From NCBI GenBank assembly GCA_035610365.1, contig CM069433.1, positions 172,686,882-172,750,881 on the forward strand: a DNA stretch of 64,000 bases. The letters run 5' to 3'. This stretch comes from Aquatica leii. Taxonomy: Eukaryota > Arthropoda > Insecta > Coleoptera > Lampyridae. The number at the start of each line of letters is the position of its first letter. Positions within the stretch are counted from its first letter, which is position 1. The position numbers and the translations under genes are program-made. Of the stretch, positions 49,590-60,231 are shown one piece after another. The notes beneath the pieces were generated by a model. It saw only the letters and a list, made by a program, of their open reading frames with translations. It did no database searches and was not told the origin of the DNA.

Positions 49590-51022
49590 TCTTCCTTCCA
49601 AAATTTTACAAATGTTAACTTAAACATAATTTTATTAAGAATCTTCTTCTCTATCCCTCCTTTTTCTTTTTTTTTTAATACATAACATGATCTTTTTGCC
49701 AATTAGGTTTTCTGATTAAACGATTACTCCTCTTTTGCTTGCTTTATTTTTTATTTTAGGGAGATTTGGAACTTTAGTTATTGCGTGGGAATTTGATTTT
49801 TTTAGATAGAAGGGGTTTCTCCTGTACTTTTGTTTTATTTTACCGTTCTCTACTATATAAGACCTGGGACTATCAGCTTTTTTTATGATTTTACCTTTGT
49901 GCCAAGCATTATTTTCTCTATATGCGATAGTATCTCCAATATTGTAATTTGTAGAGGTTTGCACATTTCGGTCATATTTTTGTTTAATTTTCTCGTTCCG
50001 TTCAATTGATTTGTTCCTTAGATTGTTTTGTATTTATGGTGTGAGTAGTGTATTTTTAATTGGTAGTTTTGTTTTTAATCTTCTACTCAGTAACATCTGA
50101 GCTGGTGATAGTCCTATTCCTTCCTATCGGAGTGTTCCTGTACTCGAATAAAAGTATATAATGATCAGTATTTAGTTCTTTTTCTGCTCTTCCGTTTGAT
50201 TTTGGATAATTTGGAGATGTTGTGATAATTTTGAAGTATTCTTTCGCAAATTGTCGCATTTCATAAGATGAGAAAGGCATGTTGTCAGCAATTAATATAT
50301 CTGGTATTCCATGAGTACAAAAAGTTTTCTTGAAAGATAATTTTTGATGCTGTTTTTTTGCTGATTGGAAAAATTTCGATCCATTAGAAAAATAATCACT
50401 TATTATTAAATATGTTTTTCCACTGTATTCTGCTATATCAGCTGCGATTTCTTCAAATGGCCTTTGTGGAATTGTTTGTTGGATTAAGGTTTCAGTTTTA
50501 TCGTTATTACCAAATTTTAAACATATTTCGCAATTGCTAACTGAGCGTTCTATGTCTGAATTAATAGATGGCTAATATATTAAATCTCTAGCTCAATCTT
50601 TGGTCTTTTGTATACCCAAATGTCCTTCATGAAGTAATGTTAAAATATGTCTTCTGTTATTTGTTAGAATTATTACTCTCTCGTTTAAAAATAGTAAATC
50701 ATCTTCTAAATAAATTTCATTTCTATATTTATAGTAATCTCTCAATTCATTCTTCATTTTAGATATAGAATTTGCCCAACCATTCAAACAAAATGATTTT
50801 AATTTAGTCCAAGTTTTATCCAATTTAATTTCATCTTGAATATTTTTTAATTTTTGTTCACTTATATTTATTGAATAAACAATTTCGCTTAAAGATTTTT
50901 CATCTTTGTAATCAAATTTTTGTATTTCTTCAGATCTTGACAACAAATCTGCTATGTGCATGAACTTACCCGATTTATATTCTAAATTCATGTCATATAT
51001 CGTTAATTTCAAACGCATTCTA

Positions 51023-51180
51023 AAGGCGAGTTGCACAAAACAAATCAAAAATGTAACAACTGATTATTTCTCAAAACAAGTGCTACATAGCCAATGAAAC
51101 CACATTTATTGGTGATGTAACAATTGATTTCAGAAATAATCACTTGCTACATTTTTGATTTGCTTTGTGCAACTCGCCTT
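51023..51180. mobile_element. TA-target MITE, 158 bp, intact copy
   Basis: It starts AAGGCGAGTTGCACAAA and its two ends are inverted repeats of about 50 bp with only a few mismatches. TA stands at 51021-51022 and 51181-51182. It lies in the RNase H region of the Mag-like element. A truncated second copy is in the mariner at 48527-48648. Confidence 0.9.
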
Positions 51181-52879
51181 TAATAATCTACACGCACTTA
51201 TTTTTGTTAAATCTTTTTTAAATAATGCAATTAATGGTTGATGATCCGTCTCCATTTCAAATTTTCTACCATATATGTAATTATGAAATTTTCGATATGT
51301 ATATACTACCTATACTTAAAACTTCTTCATACTGTATAGGTTTTCCTTCTTGTAAGTTATTTCTTTCTTTTCATCGAAAATTTCTAGTGTTGGAGCTTTA
51401 CTAAGCGTTTCTTTAATCTTTTCCATTTCCTTGGTGTGACTTACATTCCAATTCCACTCGGTGTCATTTTTCAATAAATTTCTTAGAGATGTAGTCACCT
51501 TAGCCATATTTGGAAAAAATTTCTTATATAATTGATCATACCTAGAACAATTTGAAGTTCTTTCTTATTCGTAGGCATCTTTAAATTTTTGATTGCTTCT
51601 TTACGTTTTTTATCGAGTTCTATTGCTGCGTGTAAAAATGTATGGCCCATGTATTTAACTTTTTCAACTTTATATTGAAGTTTTTCTTCACTAAATTTTA
51701 CATTTAGTTTTCGAGCTATTTTTATTAATAAATGGATTACTCTATCATGCTCTTCTTCCGTTTCGGTTGCATTAAGGAAGTCATCAATGTAAATATAGAG
51801 ACCCGAAATATCTCCAAAACATTTTTCATTAACCTTTTGAAATAATTGTGCGGCTATTTTTAATCCATAGGATAATCTTTTAAATCTATGAACTCCTAAG
51901 GGTGAATTAAAACAACAAAGTTTACTGGAGTCTTCATCTAATTGTATATGCCAAAATGATTCTTGAACATCAAAAACTGATAATATTTTTTTAGCATTCA
52001 AGTTTTCTGAAATTGATTCAAGTGTGGACAAAGGATGATTCTCGTCCATTAAATTACAATTTAACTCTTTAGGATCTAAACATACACTAATTTTATTTTG
52101 TGGTTTTTCTATTATTACTAAATTGTGTATCAATTCAACAGGATCATTCGCTCTCACAATTATGTCGTTTTTTATTAGTTCACGAATCTTATCTATTAAC
52201 ATATTCCTAACTTTATTTGGAAATTTTCGCGATCCTTTTATCACAGGTTTTGAATCTTTTTTTAAATTTAGTTTTATTTTTTCTTTGAATTTACCAATAC
52301 CATCGAAAACATCCTCATTTCCTTTGATTAATTTATCTTTTTCGAATTCAATAACACTAATTGGATTAACAAGACCTAATAATCTACAAGTTTTCAACCC
52401 TAATATAGGGTTTTCATTTTTGTAAAAAAAAATAAATTCCTGTAAACAAGATTCCTTATTTGCTTCACAAATTAAATTTATATTACCTAAGGTTTCTATC
52501 TTAAACCCACCATATGCTTGTAATCTACTTGTAATTTTTTTATAACTAAGTTTTTGTTCTCAATTAATTCTAATTTATCTATTGGTAATAAGTTTACATC
52601 TGAACCAGTATCAATCTTAAATTTTATAGGTACATTTTCAATTAAAATGTTTTCATGCCAAGAATGAACTGAATTGTCATAATTATTTTTAAGATCATTC
52701 ACTTTATTTACTGTTTTTATTTCAAAATCTTCATTTTCTATTTCATAAATCTCGTTATTTTTTTACATTTACTTTTACGTCCACATTTATAACAATTTGT
52801 TATATCTGTGACTTCATTACCTAAATTATTTATCTTCTTTATGTATAACTTGGGCTTTGCATTAGTCTCTTCTAAGAGC

Positions 52880-54475
52880 TTCTCAAAAGTTAGGTTATAC
52901 ACTTGTGAAACAAGCCATAATCTAAACTCTGAAAAGGTAAGAAAGAAAACGATAACTTAAAAAAGCAAACGAAAATCTAACAAAAAACCACCACCGAGTT
53001 AGGTAATCAACTTGTGGCTTCTAAACTCCGTAGAAGTGACTTAAAAAGAAATAGTCTCCGTATTTAAAGGAATAGGATCGTCACGGATGGTTAAGCTCGA
53101 CCCTGCTTGGGTTACGGTTGCTAGGGAGCGTGTTTTCGATAAACTGCTAATGACCGGGAACCAAAGAGACGGAATTTCCTGTTGAAAATGAATGGAGGTT
53201 TGGCAATCAACGAAACATTACCAAAATCTACCTTGTGACCTGTAGTAAAATGATGTTCAGCAACCGCAGACTTGGAAATATACCTTTTTCTTATACAGCG
53301 ATCATGTTCTGAAATGCGAGTAATGACGGAACGACCGGTTTTACCAATGTAAACTAAACCACATGAACAAGGAATTTGGTATACACCTTGAGATGAAAGT
53401 GTAGGAAATTTGTCTTTGGGAGAAGAAAGAATCTGAGAGATTTTGCCTGCCAAGTTAAATATGGGTTTAATACCATTCTTACAAAGAAGTTTTTCTATTT
53501 GATCTGTAACCTTGTGAATGTAGGGTAGAAAGGCCAATTTTGAGTTGGATTCGAAAGTAGAAATGTCCTTAGGTAATCGAGTACGTGGATGTAGACGACG
53601 ATTAATAACTCTATGAATATCTCGCTTTACATAACAATTGTTCACTAAGGTTCTAGTAAGATGACGGAGTTCCGAGTCTAGATTCTCAGGTTGGCAAATA
53701 AAAAAGGCACGATGAACCAAGGATTCAATAACAGTACGTTTCTGTGCAGGATGATGATGAGACGAAGCATGAAGGTATCTGTCCGTATGAGTGGGTTTGC
53801 GATAAACAGATGGCCCAGAAGTCCGTCGGACTTACGGGTCACAAGAACGTCAAGAAATGGAAGAGAACTATTACTTTCGATTTCCATAGTAAATTTGATA
53901 TCTAAGTGTTGATTATTAAGATGATCAAGAAAGTTAGACAATTCAAGATGACCATGAGACCAAACAATAAACGTGTCGTCCACATACCTAAACCATACTT
54001 TAGGTTTTAATATTGATGATTCCAAAGCAACCGTTTCAAAGGATTCCATAAAAATGTTAGCTATAACAGGTGATAGAGGAGAACCCATAGCAGCACCAAA
54101 AACCTGTTCGTAAGACTTGTTATCAAATTGGAAGTAAGTAGACGATAGACACTTATCAATAAGAGGAACGAAACTCAAGTCTTTGCCATGTTGAGACAGA
54201 ATCTGTTTGATGATAATAAGCGAATCTTTAATAGGAACTTTAGTAACATCAAAGTTCACGAGAAGATCTTGGGGTTCAAGTTTTCTAGTTTCTAGACGTT
54301 GAATAAAATGCTGAAAGTTGAGTATGTGAGAAGAAGTTTTACTTGTAAATTCGCAAAGAATGTTGGACAAGAATTTGGCTAGTTTGTAGGTAGGAGATTG
54401 GATAGTACTGACGATAGGTCGAAAAGGAATACCTTGTTTGTGAATTTTGGGAAGTTTCACAAGTGTATAACCTAA
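52880..54475 (-). mobile_element. Penelope-like element, 5'-truncated, inside the Mag-like element
   Basis: Frame 54460-53678 is a Penelope-type reverse transcriptase: KLPKIHKQGIPFRPIVS, DLLVNFDVTKVPI, GAAMGSPLSPVIANIFMESF and WFRYVDDTFIVW. Frame 53720-53121 continues with the linker and a GIY-YIG endonuclease: VYQIPCSCGLVYIGKTGRSV, then R..EH..CIRKR. RT plus GIY-YIG in one polyprotein is diagnostic. The start of RT before motif 1 is missing. A 3' tail of about 240 bp holds two diverged copies of a roughly 110-bp unit. A perfect 22-bp inverted repeat marks the two boundaries (52890-52911 and 54454-54475). Confidence 0.87.
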
Positions 54476-54652
54476 TTGGATGTTCCTTTAATTCTGTTTG
54501 AGAAGTACTAGCACCTTCATTAACTTTATTTTGATTTCGTGGCATTTTTATTTTATTTTTGCGTTGTATTTTGGCACGTGTTTACTAACTATTTTTTTAG
54601 GTTATATATATTTATATATTTTTAATAATTTCATTTGTTTACGACTGCGCCA

Positions 54653-54848
54653 TGTTCTGTATCCTCTGGATTATGTTAAGCATACACATTTATTTTATAT
54701 ATGTTCTATTTAATTTTAATACAATTTTATTAAATATACATTAGATATCTTTATTATAACGTTTTCTATTACAGTCAAAAATTGCAGTGTTACCAACTTA
54801 CTTCAAACTACTATTTCATATTTTAAAACTAACTTCACTTATATAACA
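54653..54848 (-). repeat. 5' LTR of the Mag-like element
   Basis: Uninterrupted 196-bp LTR. The primer-binding sequence TGGCGCAGTCG follows directly on the - strand (54652-54642). Confidence 0.88.
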
Positions 54849-54867
54849 ATACGAAAATGCTTTGACA

Positions 54868-54925
54868 AGTTTATCGTGTCCGAAGATTTAAATCTTTTTC
54901 GAAACGGTATTCATCAGCTGTCTAA
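54868..54925. other. Palindrome next to a GAAACGG motif
   Basis: AAGATTTAAATCTT (14-bp palindrome) is followed by TTTCGAAACGG, and on the - strand CTGATGA lies a few bases away. The elements recall hammerhead/Penelope termini but the order does not fit a full ribozyme. Confidence 0.25.
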
Positions 54926-55890
54926 AATATGGCTTAAGATTATATACAGCAAAGGCAACATTTTAATTTACCTACGTATTTTCTTTTAAAATAAGCCTTT
55001 AATGTTGCTGAAAAATTATTTATTTGTATTGTATTGTATTGAACAAATAAGAAAGAATTAAAAAACCATATTATGTATTCATAAAATTTTTAGTTGTTAT
55101 GTATTTAACAAATTAAAAATCTAAAACTTAAGTCAAATTTTTGTTTGAGAAAATTGTGGTTATTACATAAACTAAACAATCGCAACAAATTGTTTACGTA
55201 AATATAGACAGGTCTTAGTGTTAGCACTTTGTTTGTATATTTGATCTTTCAAGCTTACTAAAATCTAAAGTGTATTTACCTAGCTATTAACTGATATTTT
55301 ACAACTTTATGGTTTAGTGTAATGCAAAATTATAACGCAATTGTTTACCAATATATAATAATAAATAACATTAAATGATAATCAATTGAAAAAAGTTTGG
55401 TCGATTTTGATTCATGTCCGTTAGTTTATTATGGTCATAATAAAATGCGTATTACGGTGTTCACAGGTTTTTTATTTAACAGTAATGCAATATTTTGCAA
55501 AATAAATCAGATTATTAATTCAAAGAAATAGATAAAAGTACAATTTCGTTACATCATGCTGTCGCCGATTTCAATAAATAACATAAACAACTTTTTTTTA
55601 TTAAAACAACACGCTTGCAAATGAAATATTGATTTTAACAGTATCATAAATCATTTTTGACTTTAGTACAGTATCCCTGCATTAAATTTTTCACTACATA
55701 TATTGTTGGTATATTTTGAAGCTTTCATTTCCGACGGCTTGGATAATTTATGAGTTCCTTTAAACGCTTAAGTTTAAAAATATTTATTGCTTTAACCATA
55801 ATGCCTATTATTATTTATAATTTTATTGTATGTAATTAATTAAGCTTAATAAATTTTAATTAGTTTTTTTTACTAACATAATAATCAATG
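54926..55890. other. Last part of intron 1, AT-rich
   Basis: No element recognised between the Mag-like element and exon 2. Confidence 0.5.
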
Positions 55891-55907
55891 CTTTTTTTCG
55901 GTTTTAG

Positions 55908-56029
55908 GTATTCCATGTCTGTGGGAAGTATGCATGCTTATAAGATATTTCCATACATTAGTGATACGGGAACGTATCCTCCAGAAAGTTGTATATTTGG
56001 ACAATTGATTAATTTAGGAACGTTACTAA
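55908..56029 (+). CDS. DRAM-family membrane protein, exon 2
   Basis: The acceptor TTTTAG|G and donor A|GTAAGT bound 122 bases in phase with exons 1 and 3. It encodes residues 83-122 of the 303-residue model, including the family signature FPYISDTGTYPPESCIFGQ (residues 96-114), nearly identical to vertebrate DRAM PYISDTGT.PPESGIFG. This luminal loop between helices 1 and 2 is the most conserved part of the family. Confidence 0.93.
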
Positions 56030-56697
56030 GTAAGTACAATAATTTGCGTCAATAGAAGCTTTCAGCGCTATCTATGTTTAGTTTTCGGCGCTTGTTTGCA
56101 GTTATCTTTGTACATATAATTGCGTAATTTAAATTTTCTTAAATTTAATTTTAACAAGTACGGTCTTGATCCATTTTTATTTGACAGTAACTTTTTAAAA
56201 TAAAAATTAAATTAACTTAAAAGTTAAGAAAAATAAATTTGTTTAAGGATTAACATTATTTTTGAGCGTTTTAAATTATAATAATTTATTTTCTTTAATA
56301 TGTAATACAATATTATTTTTATTAAAAATTTTTAGTGTAAAATACGTTTTAGTTTTTTTGTTTAAGAAACTTTAAGCTTAAATATTTTAATAGTTACACA
56401 GTAGCTGAATAAGAATACTTCTAAAAGCTTTTATCATATTAGAGTTAAAATAATTTGAGTAAAAACGTCGTAAAATAAAAAGTGGTTAAATTAATAATCA
56501 ATCTCCTTATAAAGAATTTCTTCATTTTCCAGTGCGCTTTCCATTAATCAAAGTCGAAGTTATAAATTATGCATAAAAGTAATTTTATGAGTTAGTCAGA
56601 TTTAAAATTAAAATTGTATTCGCAATTTTAATTAAACTTCTTTGCACAAAACCTACTTTATGAATAAATTTAAGTTAAAACTACGTTTTAATTTTAG
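56030..56697 (+). other. Intron 2
   Basis: Begins GTAAGT, ends AATTTTAG; 668 bp, AT-rich, no element seen. Confidence 0.88.
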
Positions 56698-56918
56698 TGG
56701 TACTCAACATGTACTTGAGATATAGGCAAGTAGGTTTAGTAAGTAAACTGCACGATATTGAATGCTCAAAGCTAAATAGTTCTTCAATGTGGTGTGCTAT
56801 GATTGGGTGCTTAGGATTGAGTATTGTTGCCAATTTTCAGAAGACGAACATGAGAGGCATACATTTTTTAGGTGCCGACATGGTTCTCGGCGGAGGTGTT
56901 TTGTACACCATACTACAG
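56698..56918 (+). CDS. DRAM-family membrane protein, exon 3
   Basis: Its first two bases complete a Met codon with exon 2. It encodes residues 124-196: a basic loop (NMYLRYRQV), then a helix with MIGCLGLSIVANFQ, then GGGVLYTILQ. These match DRAM1 VGCFGMGIVANFQ and CGVVYTLLQ. It ends in phase 0 at CAG|GTAAAT. Confidence 0.95.
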
Positions 56919-56966
56919 GTAAATTTCTTGTTTTCTTTAACGTTTGCAAATTGTTGGTTGTTTTAG

Positions 56967-57126
56967 ACTCAAATATCATATTCTTTTCGAAATTTAGAAA
57001 CAAAACCGAATCACTGTGGAATATCAATCAAAACAATAATTCTAAGAATAATTATAACCATTTTATGTGTAATACTATTTTTTATATTAATTTTTTGTGG
57101 ATATGCATCTGAAAAAGACTATGAAG
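56967..57126 (+). CDS. DRAM-family membrane protein, exon 4
   Basis: Follows a 48-base intron 3 (GTAAAT...GTTTTAG). It encodes residues 197-249: TQISYSF, a short polar loop, then a strongly hydrophobic helix (LRIIITILCVILFFILIFCG) and ASEKDYE, which matches EKDY in DRAM1. The donor is GAAG|GTAAG. Confidence 0.92.
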
Positions 57127-57174
57127 GTAAGAAATAATTTATTTACGTGATTTGGTTTAATTTATTTGTTTTAG

Positions 57175-57338
57175 GAGACTTAATTTGGTGGACGCCTAAT
57201 GATTCTGGTTATATTCCTCACATTTTTGCAACTATATCAGAATGGTTGATTATAATTTTAATTTCAGTGTTTTTACTATCATACACAAACGAATTTAAAT
57301 CTCTTTCTTATGTTGGAATTGATATTGAAATTAAATAA
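57175..57338 (+). CDS. DRAM-family membrane protein, exon 5 and stop
   Basis: Follows a 48-base intron 4 ending in TTTTAG. It completes a Gly codon with exon 4 and encodes residues 251-303: HIFATISEWLIIILISVFLL is the final helix with the family's (I/C)SEW motif, followed by TNEFKSLSYVGIDIEIK and TAA at 57336-57338. The length and order match the end of DRAM1/2. Confidence 0.94.
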
Positions 57339-57455
57339 CTGTTGTTGATTTTTACAACAATATAATGTTTGTTACAAATTGTATTTAATTGTAAAATTAT
57401 CCTTTTGCCAAATCATCACAAGTATAGTCCAAACCTAGTAGTAACAACTAAAAAC

Positions 57456-57461
57456 AATAAA
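57456..57461 (+). promoter_or_regulatory. Possible poly(A) signal of the DRAM-like gene
   Basis: AATAAA 118 bases after the stop codon. In such AT-rich DNA the hexamer is common, so this is tentative. Confidence 0.4.
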
Positions 57462-57469
57462 TTAAAAAA

Positions 57470-58669
57470 ACGCAAAGAAAAAATTAATATGATCTGTCCG
57501 TCAGTATTCAGTTTAGTAGTGTTTCTAATATTGTATTCAAAATATAGTAATTAACTAACTCAGTTGGGTTCGGAGACTTGGGTCGTAAGTTTCGTGGTTT
57601 TAAATTATAAAACAAGTTAAAAAAGCGCTAAAACCATTAAAAACTAGAATGACAGACATCGTTTAAATCAAACACTGAAATAGAATAAATAACAAAACAC
57701 TGGTTATAACGACAAAAATATTTTTCAATAATTGGAGAAAAAGTAGTTAAAAGAATCACGTAAGCAAAGGAATAGTAACAAAAAATAATTCTGTAAATGT
57801 GACAGTTATAGCGTTGATACAAGTTCTGGAGGTTAAGCAACACTCCGCCTACAAAGTTATCGAAGTACATGCAATATAACAAAATTCAGTAATAGGTAAT
57901 TTCGGAGTTAATCGTTGATTTAATGCAAAATTAGTGACTTCACACCCGTAGTAAATCGCATTTAGGGTAAATTGAAACCGCGTAAACAATAATCTGCATG
58001 CGTTAATTGTAATCTATGTAGCACGTATTTCACGTTTGACAAATGTACAAATTAATAACAAATAAAAAAAGGTACTTACGATTGTCCAAGTCATGCGGAT
58101 AACTATCGGCACGCTTCAACCATCTCCTAAAATCGCTATGTGCCTCCAAGATTATTCAAACATCAAACGAAGTACAAATACGACTTATTCCCCATTTTTT
58201 TCGAAAGTGGCATAATTAACCCAAACCCCATTTAGTACGTGCTTCTAATTATAGCCTCCAGCGGAAAGTAATGGATTAGTCATGAATCATTCCAACATGG
58301 CACAACACGTGGCGGTATCGTAAATCGCTATGGCAATTACAAGAAAATCAAAGTAAATCACAATAATATGATTCCATGCTTACCCCAGGAAAGCTTAACA
58401 AAAACAGCAAAAATAATACACCCATTTATAACACAGAAAATCTGGAAGTAGAAACTTCGCTGCGCATTTGCATTAGACCCTATATGTGAAGCGGGCCAGT
58501 TTCTTTTTTTAAACTTTTTTTTTATACAGCTAGTAATATACTTTAAAGTCATGATTTAAGCAAACGACTTTAGTAAAAGCATGAATTTGTTTAATGATAA
58601 CTGCAAAGTGCGGCTCAGTTAAAGTTTTAAAAGACAAATTTCAAATTAATTTAAACATTGTTAACACAT
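57470..58669. other. Downstream flank, nothing recognised
   Basis: About 1.2 kb without element or coding evidence, up to the TTAA of the next piggyBac. Confidence 0.45.
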
Positions 58670-59967
58670 TTAACGCCACAAGAAGTAAGTGTGCATTACA
58701 AATATTGTTGATCCTGAGGTCACGAAAAGCACCACTGCATCTCGAGTAATACTGACTTTCTGCGACTCGTTACCCGTGCGTTTAAATGGAATATGTTTTT
58801 TTGATAGCCTGGCAAACTCAATTTTATGTTTAGCCTGCATTTTTACAATTTTGGCGTTTCAGTAAAATGAATATAATGCAAAACTCGGCTGAAACTAGTT
58901 TATTTCTATTATCGTATATAGAATAACAGAATAAAAGTAATTTTCGAGTACAAGGAACAAAATAACATTTCCATCAATGATAAATGAAAAACAATAATTA
59001 TTTTCAGGAAAATTAATTGTAATTCAGTTTTTTATGGTACATGGGTAAACTTGACAGAAACATAAAATGCAGTAAAATTTCATACATTGCACACATTTAT
59101 AACGCGAAAAAGTTGTTTTTGTTTGAGCAATCTTCCTGCCTCTTTCCTCCGAGTTCTTTTTGTAACATGTAACAGATCTGCTTCTGACTGAACTTGGTAC
59201 TTCTTCTGGACGCTAGTCTTGTTTTAAGGCATGGTTGCTATTTTAGAGTCTATTAGTTGAGAAACTAAATTTTCTTTGAATTATGTGATGGACATTTTAT
59301 TGTTTGTTACATTTTGGTAAACTAGGTAAGCATTAACGATAGGCTTTTTGTCATGCATTTCAAAATAGTCAGGTTTGATACGTGAGTTTTGAACACTGAA
59401 GGTAATATTTTTCAAGCTTTGGCCATTTACAGCCCTCCATATCAAAGCGGGCGTAACACTATTTAAGACATTGTCATCATCATCCGAAGAACTTTAGTTA
59501 GGTAGTTGGTATTCGCTAATTAGTTACGTTATTAACACTAGAACCGCCGAAGGGACAAATTTGTCCCTTTTATAGATTCAAATCGTTCTCAGAAAAGTAT
59601 TTATATATGTACGACCTAGACGCTTTATGACTTTTTGTCATTATAGGCCTAGTTTAAAATGCAATAATTATATTTTCTCTTAATTTTTTACTTTTTGATT
59701 TATAACCAATTATACCTAGAACCGCCCTGGGAGGCATTTTTGTCCCCTACACATAACGCGCATAATTAATGTGTCTGAGTCATTCCAACAAATTTATTAT
59801 TGTGTGTGTGCCTTATCATCAGTTTTCAACGTGTTTGCGCATGCATTTTGATGATTTATTTGATACATTTCGGGTCACAGTAGAAGAATTTGTCTGGTTT
59901 TTTTTCTTCTAACACCACTTTAGTCGAGTGCGAATAACAGAAGACAGTGGAGAGTGTGTGAATTACT

Positions 59968-60231
59968 ATGGCAAATAAGCGTGCATTGACAGAAAAAGAG
60001 TTACTCGAAGCCCTACAAGATTTACCGGAAGATCATTCGGATAATTTCAATTATTCCGATTTACCAGCAGATTCAGAGCATTCTGAATATGACCCTCGTA
60101 GTTCTCCGGATACTTCTTTCGATTTCGACAACGACCAAATTGCAGTTAAGTCCCTGCTGCAATACTTATTTATAACTACTTATATTTACATTCACATTCA
60201 GATCACGACCAGGAAGTTGATAATTCTGTAA
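59968..60231 (+). CDS. piggyBac A transposase, N-terminal piece
   Basis: MANKRALTEKELLEALQDL followed by an Asp/Ser/Glu-rich stretch is the usual acidic N-terminus. Similarity is lost after about residue 60, so the gene is truncated here by a frame change; later pieces lie downstream to about 61040. Confidence 0.7.
   Translation: MANKRALTEKELLEALQDLPEDHSDNFNYSDLPADSEHSEYDPRSSPDTSFDFDNDQIAVKSLLQYLFITTYIYIHIQITTRKLIIL

Larger units (their letters stand above)
49014..54848 (-). mobile_element. Ty3/Gypsy LTR element, Mag-like, both LTRs present, with nested insertions
   Basis: LTRs of about 196 bp (TGTTC...TATAACA on the + strand) flank a - strand body. From right to left: 5' LTR; primer site TGGCGCAGTCG directly inside it (tRNA-Ser type); gag start at about 54548; a zinc-knuckle-like CYKCGRKSKC near 52790; aspartic protease (KIDTGSDVNLLP, 52702-52496); reverse transcriptase (52397-51495, with YIYIDDFLNA); RNase H (about 51300-50900); integrase (about 50880-50083); and a C-terminal basic domain (49964-49716). 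The RT sequence fits the Mag group. Three insertions lie within. By eye the LTRs differ at about 10 of 195 positions, so the insertion is of moderate age. It is broken. Confidence 0.87.
21707..55907 (+). other. Intron 1 of the DRAM-like gene, 34.2 kb
   Basis: Starts GTAAGTG and ends in a pyrimidine-rich stretch followed by AG (CTTTTTTTCGGTTTTAG). It holds at least a dozen mobile elements of both orientations, listed separately. The claim depends on exon 1 being correct. Confidence 0.65.

Noticed and set aside
53691-53912. + strand frame of 73 codons opposite the Penelope-like RT
   Set aside because: Shadow of the - strand coding sequence.
49007-54853. Target-site duplication of the Mag-like element (TTAC against ATAC)
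   Set aside because: Only three of four bases match, too weak to claim.
56797-57027. Frames overlapping DRAM exons 3-4 on the - strand and in another + frame
   Set aside because: Shadows of conserved exons; the exon reading is fixed by splice phase and family similarity.
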